A stretch of DNA of 64,000 bases from Rhizophagus irregularis (lineage: Eukaryota; Glomeromycota; Glomeromycetes; Glomerales; Glomeraceae), in contig NC_089434.1 in NCBI RefSeq assembly GCF_026210795.1, forward strand, positions 1,240,001 through 1,304,000, read 5' to 3'. The position numbers were made by a program, and so were the translations under genes. Positions within the stretch are counted from its first letter, which is position 1; each line of letters opens with the position of its first letter. The notes below the pieces were generated by a model. That model was not told the DNA's origin. It did no database searches and worked only from the letters and a program-made list of their open reading frames with translations. This document shows positions 32,130-42,856 of the stretch, one piece after another.

Positions 32130-33775
32130 TTGATTGCTTATCTTGATGTCTTGTCAGTCGGTGGTCTTAGACAAACTTTGTTCCTCTGCCTAATAATCCT
32201 ACTGACTAGTTCATTTATGAGCGTTACATCAGCATCCTCGTCCGCTGGCTTGGAGGTGGCATCTGCAGTTGAAAATTTGTCTTGCGATCCCTTAAATAGA
32301 TCTGGAGGAAGAAAAGTTTTGACAACTTTGTTACACTTCTTATTCGGACAAATCGTTTCTCCACTCTCTCACCAGATACTTTTCAAGACACTTCTGGTAA
32401 AAGATGTGTCCATATGAAACTAGGGTAAATTCTTGTATGGAGTGAATTCATTCATATAAATATCTTCTCACACGAAGAATATAGATATATCAGTGTTTCC
32501 GCAAGGGCACTGAGAATATTTTTTGCAAGTGCTTCGATGTACTGTATGTGCTATCCATACTGCCTTGCGTATATGGCTGAGATCTTTCTATTTTGAATTT
32601 GTTATCAAAGGTAACATTTCCAAGAACAAACGGTCCCGAGATCTCCATTTAATGACGTACTGCATTTCAACATTTCGTTAATCTTCCACCCCTTTGCGAA
32701 TCATGGAGATTAGCCAAGTTATCTTCGTCAAGAGAACTTATGCAAATCTTACGTCACACTTCTGATATCAACTGCGCATCGATCTCACATGATAAAAATT
32801 TTATGTTATGTTTTCACTGTTACTTCTCTATCCTGAGATGCTTTCAGATATATTATTTCTGGTATATATCCGAACTTGATTCAGAATATAATTCTAACGC
32901 CTCATCAAGTGGGATTCCAGGTTCTTTGATTTCATAGTAAAGTACATAATATTTTTTATTTCTTTTGCTATCAATCCACCATTTTGCCATGTTGATACTG
33001 ATATAGGGCAGGTTCCCGAACCAAAGATGTTCTATCATGTTCATTACAATAATTTTTTGAGTTAACAACATTGTATTTGTCTCCTTTCATCAAAAAGACA
33101 TTTCTTTTGAAATAGTACTTGATCTTTCCCTTTTCTTTCTTGATGATCGTGCAGTATCGGTAGTAGCATCAGTAGTATTAGTTATATTATCCATTTCCCT
33201 GAAATAAAGTAATTATAAGCATAAATTATTATTATATATTTATAAATAATTAATATTATACCATATACCTTGTATAAATTTTAACATTCTCATTTTCATT
33301 AGACTTAATTGTCGGTAGCGATCACCATCATCTCCTTGTTACGTGAAATTGAGTTTTGATATTCCAGTAAAAATTTTCCCGGTTCTTTTCATCTGGTAGT
33401 TGAATACCTAAACTCTTGTTTTATGTGTAGTAATATAATCATCAAATTCGATCCATTGATCTAATTGTTGCTGAATATATTTATTCAATTCTTTTAAAAA
33501 TTTCTAAGAATTGTTTTTTGAATAATGACCCATTTTGCAGGACTGTTTGATTTACTATAAGTTTGAAAGAAATTTCTGATAATATTGAATCCTCCTCGGA
33601 ATTTTCATCTTCCTCACTAGATTCTGATCTATACGTTTCATCAGTAAATTCTCCTTCGCTATGTTCCTCATTTTCACCGAACCTTTCTTTAAAATCAACG
33701 TGTGTTGCTGTTTCTTCTCCTTCTGCAACTGCATATATGTTCTCTATTGTTAATTTAATATCTTTCCTTTTCATC
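32130..33775 (-). pseudogene. Broken gene with acidic N-terminus and RING-like finger
   Basis: The minus strand starts at 33774 with an ORF of 97 residues, acidic in the middle (ESSEEDENSEEDSILSE), then SFKLIVNQT. Further frames give NYCNEHDRTSLVREPAL (about 33060-33010) and then, near 32440-32330, SYGHIFYQKCLEKYLV and GETICPNKKCNK, which fit the His-Cys and Cys-Pro-x-x-x-Cys half of a RING finger. The frame ends around 32155. Frameshifts separate all parts. Similar acidic plus RING proteins recur in Rhizophagus, as far as I recall, possibly as transposon-associated genes. The ORF at 32130-32417 on the plus strand is a shadow of this. Confidence 0.5.
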
Positions 33776-34544
33776 AGACATCAGGTACAGCAGATTTTTT
33801 TTTAATCTTGCCATAAGATTATGGCACATAGCGCATAAGGAATAATTAAACTTTGACAAAAAGTCCAAACCATATGAAAGATATTATTATCATTTTTTTT
33901 CAAATTAATAATTTTCTCCTCGTGGTTTTTATTAATTGTTTTTTATTGGTCATGTCCGTTTTTGAAATGGATATTTTTACTTCCAACTCACGTGATTTCG
34001 AATTGTTGCTGCGGCCGCGTGAGAGGGAGAATTATTGTTCTCAAGAAATTTTTTGAAATTTTTTCGGACGGAATAATATTGTAAAGTATGCTACAAAATA
34101 TGCCTTGTCTGGTCTTCCTTAAAGGCGTTAATCTTTGCGTTTACTTCGCTTGTTCCCATTATTTCTATTCCTATCGCTGTAAAGTCTTGTATATTTTTTG
34201 CTGCGTATATTTTCTTAAGCGTGTTTTCTTCTATATTTTTTTCCGTTAAAAGTTTGGTCAGAAAGATCGACCGAAAGAGTTTTTTTTTCAGTTTAGATTT
34301 ATAGATTTAGTTAGATTTTTGTTATATAGTCGATGAACTGGGACGAGTGGGACGTAGATCTAACTGCCACAGCATATCATAGTCAAAATTTGATCGTCAA
34401 ATTTGACGCTTAACGCTTAATTAAATTGTCCATTAAGAATTTTACATTATAAATATTCTTCAAGATTGAGGAGAGAAAAAGATAAGTTTTTTTTTAGAAT
34501 TTTAAAGTTTCTTTGGGTTTTAACGAATACTTTGAGAATTTTGA
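33776..34544. other. Intergenic, no gene seen
   Basis: AT-rich apart from a short GC patch with GCGGCCGC near 34010. The 67-codon frame here has no support. Confidence 0.35.
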
Positions 34545-34615
34545 CATGGTATCCATAATCCATTCAACTATCATGTCCTATTTGACATTTTGTATTAAGT
34601 CATCAATATCATAAT
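34545..34615 (-). pseudogene. Short kinase exon 1 fragment
   Basis: Read on the minus strand, DIDDLIQ and then MIVEWI with intervening frame damage match the junction between the Cys-rich module and the kinase domain in the four larger copies (DIDNLIQKCQ...VEWIPY). Nothing else of the gene is recognisable nearby. Confidence 0.5.
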
Positions 34616-34619
34616 TTCA

Positions 34620-35010
34620 TCATTTTCAATTTATTTTTGAAATTCTCATTTTAAACGCACAAGCCATTACCTTTTGATCATAAACTATTCTTTTATTTTC
34701 TGTTACCACCTTGTACTTAACGTGAATTGGTGGCAACACACACATGCTCATGTCTCATTCATTATTTTCATGTTTAAAAAGTAACAATTTCTTGGCTTAT
34801 GTACTAAGAAGATTCATTAGTTTCATTATTTTATTTTATTTTTTTTAAAAAAAATTCTTTAAAATGTTTGTGGTGGTTTTTTGTTAATCACTTAGATTAC
34901 TTAGGTCGAATAAAAGAAATAAAATAGACGTAAATAATTGTAGAACTTACGAAATAAATTGCCAAGACCTGTAATTATTAACCTGTTAAGTAATGAATGA
35001 TAATTTAGAG
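34620..35010. other. Intergenic, no gene seen
   Basis: AT-rich spacer between the kinase fragment and the MITE at 35018. No supported feature. Confidence 0.35.
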
Positions 35011-35017
35011 TATATCT

Positions 35018-35545
35018 TTACTGAGTCCGGTCCGATGATCTTCCTGAGTCCAGTCATGTCAATTTTTAGCACAGTCATGAAAATTTTGATGCAGACCGAA
35101 TTTAAACTTTGATCAGACTTCGACTGAATGTATTGTGCCGAGTCCTGTGATTTTGGTCAATCGGACCGAACTAAATTTTCATGACCGATCTTATGTTTTA
35201 TTTATTTATTTTTTTTGTATTTAATAATTATTAGTTGTAGATTTAAATAAACATTTTTTATACAATAAAATGGTTAAAAACTTTAACAAAAATTAATTGC
35301 ATCTTAATTTATTGAAACAAGAGGTTCCTAGCAATTTATACTATATCATTACTAAAACCATTATTTCATTAAATATGAAATTTTTTTAATAACTTTCATT
35401 ATAAAGCGAACAGTAAAAAAAAAAAGTCGTGTATAATCAATCGGACCCAAGTAATTTTAAGCGAATCACTGGACCTGATGATCCGGACCCAAATTCACAT
35501 GACTGTGCTAAAATTGACGGAACTGGACACCGTAAGGCATAACCT
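35018..35545. mobile_element. MITE-like element with CAGTCATG repeats
   Basis: The left arm has GTCAATTTTTAGCACAGTCATG (35057-35078 region) and the right arm its near-complement, CATGACTGTGCTAAAATTG (35500-35518). Several GGTCCG/CGGACC-type motifs lie in both halves. No ORF. The exact ends were not fixed. Confidence 0.5.
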
Positions 35546-36961
35546 ATAATTTAGGTCATTATAATAAAAATGAGCGATTAACTTAGTAATTAATATTTAT
35601 TCTTTCATAAAAAACATGCACAAAGAAAAAAAACTATTCATTAAGATAAAAATTAATAAATTTACACGACTCTCAAAATAATTTAGTTAAATGATATTTG
35701 TACAAAATAAAAAGACAAAATATAAAAAATGCACAAAAACTGTTCAACGTGAAAATAATTTATTGAATTTGAATATACTTCTTGTAATTACTATAAAAAA
35801 AAAGAATCAAGTAAATAAGGATTAAGGAACATCCGTTTTGACCTGCGGTTTAATGAAATGTTATGATGAAAATTTTGTAAAGTTTTAATCGTAATTGATT
35901 AATCACTTGAATATTCATGAAAAATTTTGATTTTTTGATTTTAAATGAATTAATAGAAAACTTTTTTAACTTCGTTAGTTTCGTCATTAGAATCTACATT
36001 TTTAACAATACGTACACAAAAATAACAATGTCTAATTTAATATCTAAATTTAATATCAAAATTGCTATATATTAAAATCTAAGTGACGTGAGGGGCAATG
36101 TTTTTTGACTGTATGGATCGTATACGGTTGACAAGTTTCTTAACTGGATTAAAATCCAAAATAACCAGTTAAAAACTTTATAATGCATAAAGAATCTTTT
36201 CTATTTTAAATTTTATTCATGATAAAATTGAAAAAAAAAGTTGTAAAATTTTAATTTATGTCAATTAAAACAAACTATCGCAAATGATTCTTCAATCGAT
36301 TTTAATCTGGAACCGCTGAATATTGCAATCTGGTTGAATACATCTATGATCTATCTGGTTCTTGTCCATCACATTTGATTGAAAATTTGAAAATGTTATA
36401 TTTATATATCTTATACATAAAATAAAAAATAATAATACCGGTAATAAAATAAATAAAAACATTAACGATCTTAAAGAAAACATACTGATATTTATTTTTC
36501 TTTCATAATATTTTTTAGCGCTCTATTAATTTCCATATAAACGAATTTAGCAATAATATAAAATTTTGGATTCTCGTATCTATATTCTATTTCCTTGCAA
36601 AAAAGTATTCTTAATTTATTATCAATTTTATTTATTACACAGGTCAAAATGTTCAAACTATATCAGGTGGTAATCAAAAAAAAATAATCTCATAAACTTA
36701 TTTCTTTTCAAGCGGTATTTCATGTTGGAATTACACCTGTTATGTTAAAAATGGATATTGACGTGGAATTAAAACAAATATATTGAAATAACATTTCAAC
36801 AAATTCTTTTTAAGTACACGTAGTTTTTACTCTCAAATTCAATTTCAATCATTGAAAGAATTCGTTCAAATGATTAGAAAACATTTTTTTTTTTAAACAT
36901 AAAAATTTTAAATTTTATTTAAAATAAAGAGTTAATAATTTATTATATATATAAAAGTAAA
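35546..36961. other. Intergenic, no supported gene
   Basis: AT-rich. A minus-strand ORF at 36292-36483 begins with a hydrophobic stretch (LMFLFILLPVLLFFILCI), but such runs are common in T-rich sequence and there is no further evidence for it. Confidence 0.35.
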
Positions 36962-37030
36962 TCGAATTATTCAAACTAAGAACTGTTGTAAGAAAAGTTA
37001 CTACTCTAATCTTAGTGTTTAAATAATTTA
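36962..37030 (-). terminator. Conserved 3' flank hairpin of kinase 2
   Basis: GAATTATTCAAACTAAG (36964-36980) and CTTAGTGTTTAAATAATT (37012-37029) form an imperfect stem of about 16 bp around the conserved core. It starts about 120 bases after the stop codon. The arms are closest to complementary in this copy. Confidence 0.5.
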
Positions 37031-37152
37031 TAATTTGAAATAAAATACAAGTAAAAAAAAATTAAAATATTTAAAATATTTTTATAATAATTAACGAAAA
37101 ATAAATTAATTATAACGAGATTGAATTGATGAAAGTTGACAATAAAAATAAT

Positions 37153-38933
37153 TTATAATTCATTTGTATCTAAATAAATATTTATAAATAATATAAGTTA
37201 GTAATTTGAAGAAATATATTTTCGTATTTTAAAAATAACAAATTTTTACCATCAGGAATTTCCAGATAATTTTGTTCTTTAGAGTGAAGATTTGGGTTGT
37301 TACCACTATAGAATGCTATTTAAAATAAAATATTTTAATTTAATCGGACCGCATCAAAAGATTCATATAAAAGTTGATAAGTTTATATTACCTTCTAATT
37401 CTTCTATTGATTATTTAATATAAAAAATAGTAACGTTAATTAATATTGTAATATATTTTTAAATAATAGAAATAATACATATTAAATATAATACCTTTTG
37501 TTGCATTTCTTGGTTCTGGTAAATTTTTAAAGTGATGAATCTTACTTGTAAATAATCTACTATGTATATTATTTGTTAACTGTAGCTCATTATTAATTTC
37601 CGGTTGAAATGATTCATCTGGTGTACTTTGATAACGTAAATTCATTTCTTGTATCCTATACCAAAGTGTATAAGTATTAGGCCTTTTTGATGGATCAGCA
37701 TCCCAACATTGTTCCATTAATTCTTTATATTCTACAGGAATTCCTGGTACTATTCTTGGCCTTATACCATTAATAATATTCATCGCCATACCGTAATCAT
37801 GTTCATAATTTATAAATGGTGGTTGTTCAGATGAAATTTCCCACATAAGCATTGCAATACTATAAATATCAGATTTAATAGTATATTCTCTTCCAATAAT
37901 AACTTCTGGTGCTATGTAAGGAAGATTTCCATATATATTCGTTGATGATTTATCAGCTGGTCCACAAAATCCAAGATCACTAATAAACCAATGGCTATTA
38001 AGTTGTGAATACAATATATTTCCCGAATGCAAATCCCTATGAATTGCATTCTCTTTATGAATAAAATAAAGTGCCCTGGCTATTTCAAAAGTTATATTGA
38101 TTTTTTGTTTCCATGTAAGTTGATTACGATTCTGTTGTAAATATTCTCTTAAACTTAAATCCATTATACCTATTACAAGCATATAATTTCCATTTGATAT
38201 GTTTTGTGTTAAACCATAACATTGAACAATATCTGGCCATTTATTACTTATAGTTAAATGTGATTTAACCTATAATTAAAAGAGTCGGTTACTATAAAAA
38301 CTGATTAATTATTATTTCTTTTAAAATATTTAAATTACAAACCTCTTCAAACCATTTTTGATTTGCATTTTCAACATTTTTTAATTCTTTAAGGACAACG
38401 TATTGATCACCAAATCTTTCTAATTGTTGTTTTTTAGAATCCCATTCTTCATATTTTCCATTAATCAAAACTGCTTTATAAATTTCAGAGAAACCACCTT
38501 TTGTTAAATGCTTTATATTTTGTAAATTATTATATGGAATCCATTCAACTATCACATCTGGTCTAGCTAATTCCATTTGACATTTTTGGATTAAATTATC
38601 AATATCATCATTTCCAGATGTCCAATTTGAGAATTTTGCTTTTAAATAATTTCTAACACAAAATTCACAATATAATGAAGCTAAACATTTTTGATTACAA
38701 TTTTCACAAGTTCTTTTTGTTCCTGAATTAAAAAGAATTTTATCTCGATCATAATCTTTAGTTAACCGTCTTATTGCATAAGTTTTTTCATCTTCTGTAA
38801 GAGAATTATCAGCAAGAACTGTTTGTTTCTTAAATTCATGCCGTTTGTGTATATCATTGTGGACACTATAATTTATCAATGCATGTGATTTACTAATTGC
38901 TGCATAAATAATTTCTTTTCGAATAGAAGACAT
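37153..38933 (-). CDS. Protein kinase 2, intact five-exon gene
   Basis: Exons 38933-38343, 38269-37495, 37403-37392, 37315-37250 and 37169-37153 join in phase to 1461 nt (486 residues). Residues 1-120 form an N-terminal module with a Cys cluster (C76, C79, C83, C89, C92), possibly zinc-binding. The kinase domain has a Gly loop LTKGGFSEIY (143-152), Lys182 in VVLKEL, catalytic Asp276 in IHRDLHSGNIL, metal-binding Asp295 in ISDLGF (DLG for DFG) and APE at 317-319. All catalytic residues are present, so activity is likely. A disordered tail follows, ending NPNLHSKEQNYLEIPD plus a short last exon. Family: the expanded TKL-like kinases of arbuscular mycorrhizal fungi; substrates unknown. It has a promoter block at 39030-39080. 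Confidence 0.85.
37392..37403 (-). other. 12-nt micro-exon of kinase 2
   Basis: AAGAATTAGAAG lies between AATCAATAG and GTAATATAA and adds EELE in phase 1. Confidence 0.65.
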
Positions 38934-39029
38934 GGAATTTTTTTTTAAAAAGATTTAAAGTGAAAGATTTTTATAAATTGAAATTAGTACAAAAAAAAAA
39001 AAAAAAAAATAGGTTGAACGGAATTTATT

Positions 39030-39080
39030 TAGAGTTGGTGCAACTTACTCAGTGTCGCACAAAATGTTTCACCGAGATCT
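39030..39080 (-). promoter_or_regulatory. Shared upstream block of kinase 2
   Basis: GGTGCAACTTACTCAGTGTC then GCACAAAATG on the plus strand, about 105-140 bases upstream of the ATG. Near-identical blocks are at 50038-50081 (kinase 3) and, less complete, 54752-54790 (kinase 4). Inferred promoter element. Confidence 0.5.
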
Positions 39081-39337
39081 CATGATCAACATGACACAAT
39101 AACAAATATTAGTCACGTTATCTGTCATTTGTCTATCACGTTTATTTTTTTTTTGAAAAGTTTCATCATTTTTTTTTCATCATGTAAAATGATTGTAGTA
39201 AACTGGATCAATCATTTAGACTAAATAAAAAAGAACTGGCACAAATAATTTTAGAATAAATTCTTGGAGGAACTGCCTCTAGATCGGGGCTCAATTGTAA
39301 ATTCATAATTTTTTAGCGAGTTTATTTAAATATACGA

Positions 39338-39464
39338 CCCTATAAAAAATTTTTATCCGAATATTTCCATTATTTCTCCATGTCTTCCGTAAAAATTCCG
39401 TGAAAATGATACATTCACGGAAAAAACATGGAAAGATAAAACACGGATCAGATTTTTTACAGGG
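39338..39464. mobile_element. 127-bp foldback MITE
   Basis: The ends CCCTATAAAAAATT and its inverted partner ATTTTTTACAGGG extend inward for about 50 bp with few mismatches (CCATG..TTCCGTGAA), so the element is almost one palindrome. CGA flanks both sides, a 3-bp target duplication as in PIF/Harbinger-like elements. Confidence 0.6.
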
Positions 39465-39499
39465 CGAGTTAATATTTGATTGAACGATTCGGTTGAAAT

Positions 39500-41200
39500 A
39501 CATATAAGGAGAGCTAGTATACCTTCATATACAAATACAGGAAATTTTTCCTGCAAACTTTTAACTATAAATGACGAATTTATGTAAGGTTTCATTTAGT
39601 TCAAAAACAAAAAATTGTCAGAATTACAAATTATCGATGTTGAAGTAAGTTTTCTTAACAAAGGTATTGTTATACGCAAAGTTTTAATGAATAGACTAAT
39701 TAAAGTTTAGTTTAGTTAAGAAGATACGTGTATTAAATGTAGATACAACACTTATTGCATTATGTAATATGTGAATTTTATGAATTAAGTAACTTGCGCA
39801 GAATTTTCTCACGTCATTATTTTGGCCGAAATTATTGTAAATTCTAGTTCGAAGTTACTAGAATGTCAGTCCAACTTTTAACTTGATTCTGAGATTGAAT
39901 TACTTCGTTGTACTATGTTAATCACTTATTTTGGCAAGTATCCTTGATTGATAGCAGATAATACTGGCATATGATCTCTAAAGTGTTAAAGTCGGTTAAA
40001 AAATTATTAACAGCCCGTAGTTGGTTTATTTGAAAATAACACAAACCATGTTGTAGTACAAGTGGATGAATAATTCATATTTTTTTAAAAAAAGAATACT
40101 TTTGATAGTGAAGTAAATATATTTTAGTTCGTGTATTTTATTGACAAATTCGTTTATAAATTACCAACTTTTTTTTCATGATGTTCTCAATTACGTGTAT
40201 TGTAACAATTTCCAAACAAGTCGTAAATGGTCTTTTTATCAAGGTTTAAAACATAATTGGCATCTATCCAGGTTAGATTTTACTAAAAGAATTAATACCA
40301 AAATCTCATAAAGGAATAATTATAATAATAATGTCGAATCAGGTTGTAAATGAAAAATCAGTGATCGACACGAGGGAAATTTTAAATCTTTTGTGCGACA
40401 CAAATTACGCGTCATAAAATTTTATCATAAATGGTTCAAATGGTTCATTATCAAAAAATAATTACAAAATTCTCCCTAAAATTTCTCTATAAAATTAAAA
40501 ATTTTATATACCCATATAAATTTTTTTTTTTTTAAAAATAATATCGAATATGTAATTTATTATTTGAAAATTTTGAACCAATAAAATTAATACTTAGTGA
40601 TTACTACTTTAATACGATTATATAAACATAAAATTAGGTGCTAATATTTTGATAGGCGTAAGAGGCGTAAGGTAAGAAATGCCCAATATGCCAAATTAGA
40701 TTGTAAATGATAATCGAAGCAATTTTTTTTTACTATAAAAAAAAATTAAAAATTCATATGGGAATGAAAGTTAAGATGATTTCTTTACTTTTTCGGAATC
40801 GAAAAAATATACATATTCATAAAGTTACCGAATAGTCAATTGCAAAGCGAATTTTCCTCCATTAGTTTTTTATACAACTATATACGGGAAAATTTTTGCT
40901 GATATGCAAAGTTTGGTTGTAAATCAGTTTATAATCAACATTTTAACTATTTATACCCCTGATTCATTACTAAAATGCTGCATTCGTTTCAAGAGCAGAA
41001 AATCTAGTGCTTTTTTCTTGTTTATTTAATTACAAGTTGTTATCTTTTAAATCTTGTAAATATTGCGATTGTTGCTTCTCCTCCACTGTCTGAACGTCCT
41101 ACTTTCTATTTTTAATAAAGTTTTTAAATATTTCCTATATTAATATAAAGTAACTTCTATAAAGATAACCAAAGAACAATATACTTCTATTAATATTTAC
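39500..41200. other. Intergenic, no gene seen
   Basis: AT-rich. Frames at 39303-39595 overlap the MITE and are not genes. A TATA-like TATTAATATAAAG lies at about 41137-41149, upstream of the gene at 41212. Confidence 0.35.
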
Positions 41201-41211
41201 AATTCATTAAG

Positions 41212-41487
41212 ATGTCTGAAAAAGTTGGTGTTGAAATAAATACATGTACTGATTTGATAAAATTTGAAGCTGGAGGACTCAAAGCAATATCTGGACTTAA
41301 TGTTGATACAGGAAAATGTACTGATTTGATAAAAGTTGAAGCTGAAGGTCTTAAAGCAAGTGTTGATACAGGTGCATCAATTAGCAGCGATGGTGTAGAA
41401 GCTAATGTTGCAGGCTTAGATCTTAAAGTCGGAAAAGTAACAGGACTCAGCACACCTTTGGGAGAGTTTGAAAGTAATCATATTTAA
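41212..41487 (+). CDS. Small repeat-containing protein
   Basis: 91 residues. An internal repeat CTDLIK.EA.GLKA occurs twice (residues about 12-25 and 36-49), followed by alternating Gly/Val/Asp strands and KVTGLSTPLGEFE near the end. The Gly-rich, regularly spaced pattern suggests a small beta-repeat or amphipathic protein; similar short Gly/Ala/Val-rich proteins with a final K.TG.STP.G motif occur in Rhizophagus, as far as I recall. It has no signal peptide. Support for a real gene: higher GC than the flanks, a TATA-like string upstream, an ATG in AAGATGTC context and AATAAA at 41708-41713. Function unknown. Confidence 0.7.
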   Translation: MSEKVGVEINTCTDLIKFEAGGLKAISGLNVDTGKCTDLIKVEAEGLKASVDTGASISSDGVEANVAGLDLKVGKVTGLSTPLGEFESNHI

Positions 41488-41707
41488 ACTGGTCAATGGA
41501 GATCATTATTTCTATATTTTTATTATTTTTATTTTTATTTTTATTTTCCCCATTATTATACATCGTGAAATCTTCAGTTATATTTGATAGCAATGTTAAA
41601 TTTTTTTTATTTCATACTATCTACATCAATTTAGTATAGCCTTAATTTACATCTTTGATTTATGTAAATTGTTTTAAATTTTCTTTCGTATTTGGATTTG
41701 TTCTACA

Positions 41708-41713
41708 AATAAA
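41708..41713 (+). terminator. Polyadenylation signal
   Basis: AATAAA 221 bases after the stop codon of the gene at 41212, at the end of a T-rich 3' region. Confidence 0.4.
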
Positions 41714-41719
41714 GTTATT

Positions 41720-42856
41720 GTTATACTATAAAGTAACAACACGTATGTTTTACTGATTGTTAATTGGTTTTAATGAAGTGTAATTCAAATTTCTACTTTA
41801 ATAGTAACTACAAAATATTGATCTGACCTTTGAAATTTTGACAATGGAAAGTCATTTATTAATAATTGTTTATAAAGCAAAGAAAGCACAAATCATTGTT
41901 CGAATATAACAAACTAATTCGTCCAATAGGGCGCCTGTTTTTCTTTAGTCTGATTATTCCGTTATCGATATTGATCAAGATCGATTAAGAACTAATGTTA
42001 CAATAGTAAAATTTTAACAATTATTTCTATTACATTTGTCTTTTGGAAATATCTCGGAATACTCCGAACTCCACTTTCATGAGAATGATTCATTATGGAT
42101 ACTCAAATTTGATTATAATAAATTATATAAATATAATAAATAAATAATTATTGCTATTTAATTTCTCAAGATTTTAAGATTTAAGATTCGCCTATATCTA
42201 AAATATTTTTATTCGTCAATTGTCATATATCAGATAAGCCACTAGACTTCACTAAAAGTAGTAATATTTTGAAGGAACGTGTTTACCTCCTTTTAGACTA
42301 TTGAACAATGACTATCTGAAACTCTACTGTATGACCAATAGAGCGATTAAATACAATTACCATATACTATTGAACGTAAAAAAATTCTTATTTGGCAATA
42401 CTGGGTTATTAAATATATGTTAAAATATTAAGTCAATGTAATTGCAGTATACTTTTTATTTCATAAGGTAAACATGCATATTATGCAAACTTGCTATAAG
42501 CCAAATATTAGCCGAATTCTATAATTTATAGTATACAGTGTGAAAAAATATACTTGATTACACTTGTAACCGTCAATATCGACATGGGATATTTTTTTTA
42601 GAAAAATTAATTAAAAAAAAAACACATTTATTTAAGATTATTAAGTATTTAAATAGACACAATTTGATCTTGATCATACTTTTCATTTATAAGTCGAGAC
42701 TCCTTATAAAAAGATTAAAAAGGTTTAAGCTTTAATTTGATCTTAGAATTGTGTAAATTGTGTGACTCAAATTGTGCGACTCAAATCTGTGGCTTACAAT
42801 AATAATAAATAGAGAATTATATCTTTTTTTCCCCCAACATTTCAAGATTTTGAAAT
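41720..42856. other. Intergenic, no gene seen
   Basis: AT-rich spacer between the small repeat protein and the F-box pseudogene. No supported feature. Confidence 0.35.

Noticed and set aside
36292-36483. 63-codon minus-strand ORF with a possible membrane segment
   Set aside because: Hydrophobic runs are common in T-rich DNA; no paralogue, promoter or other support.
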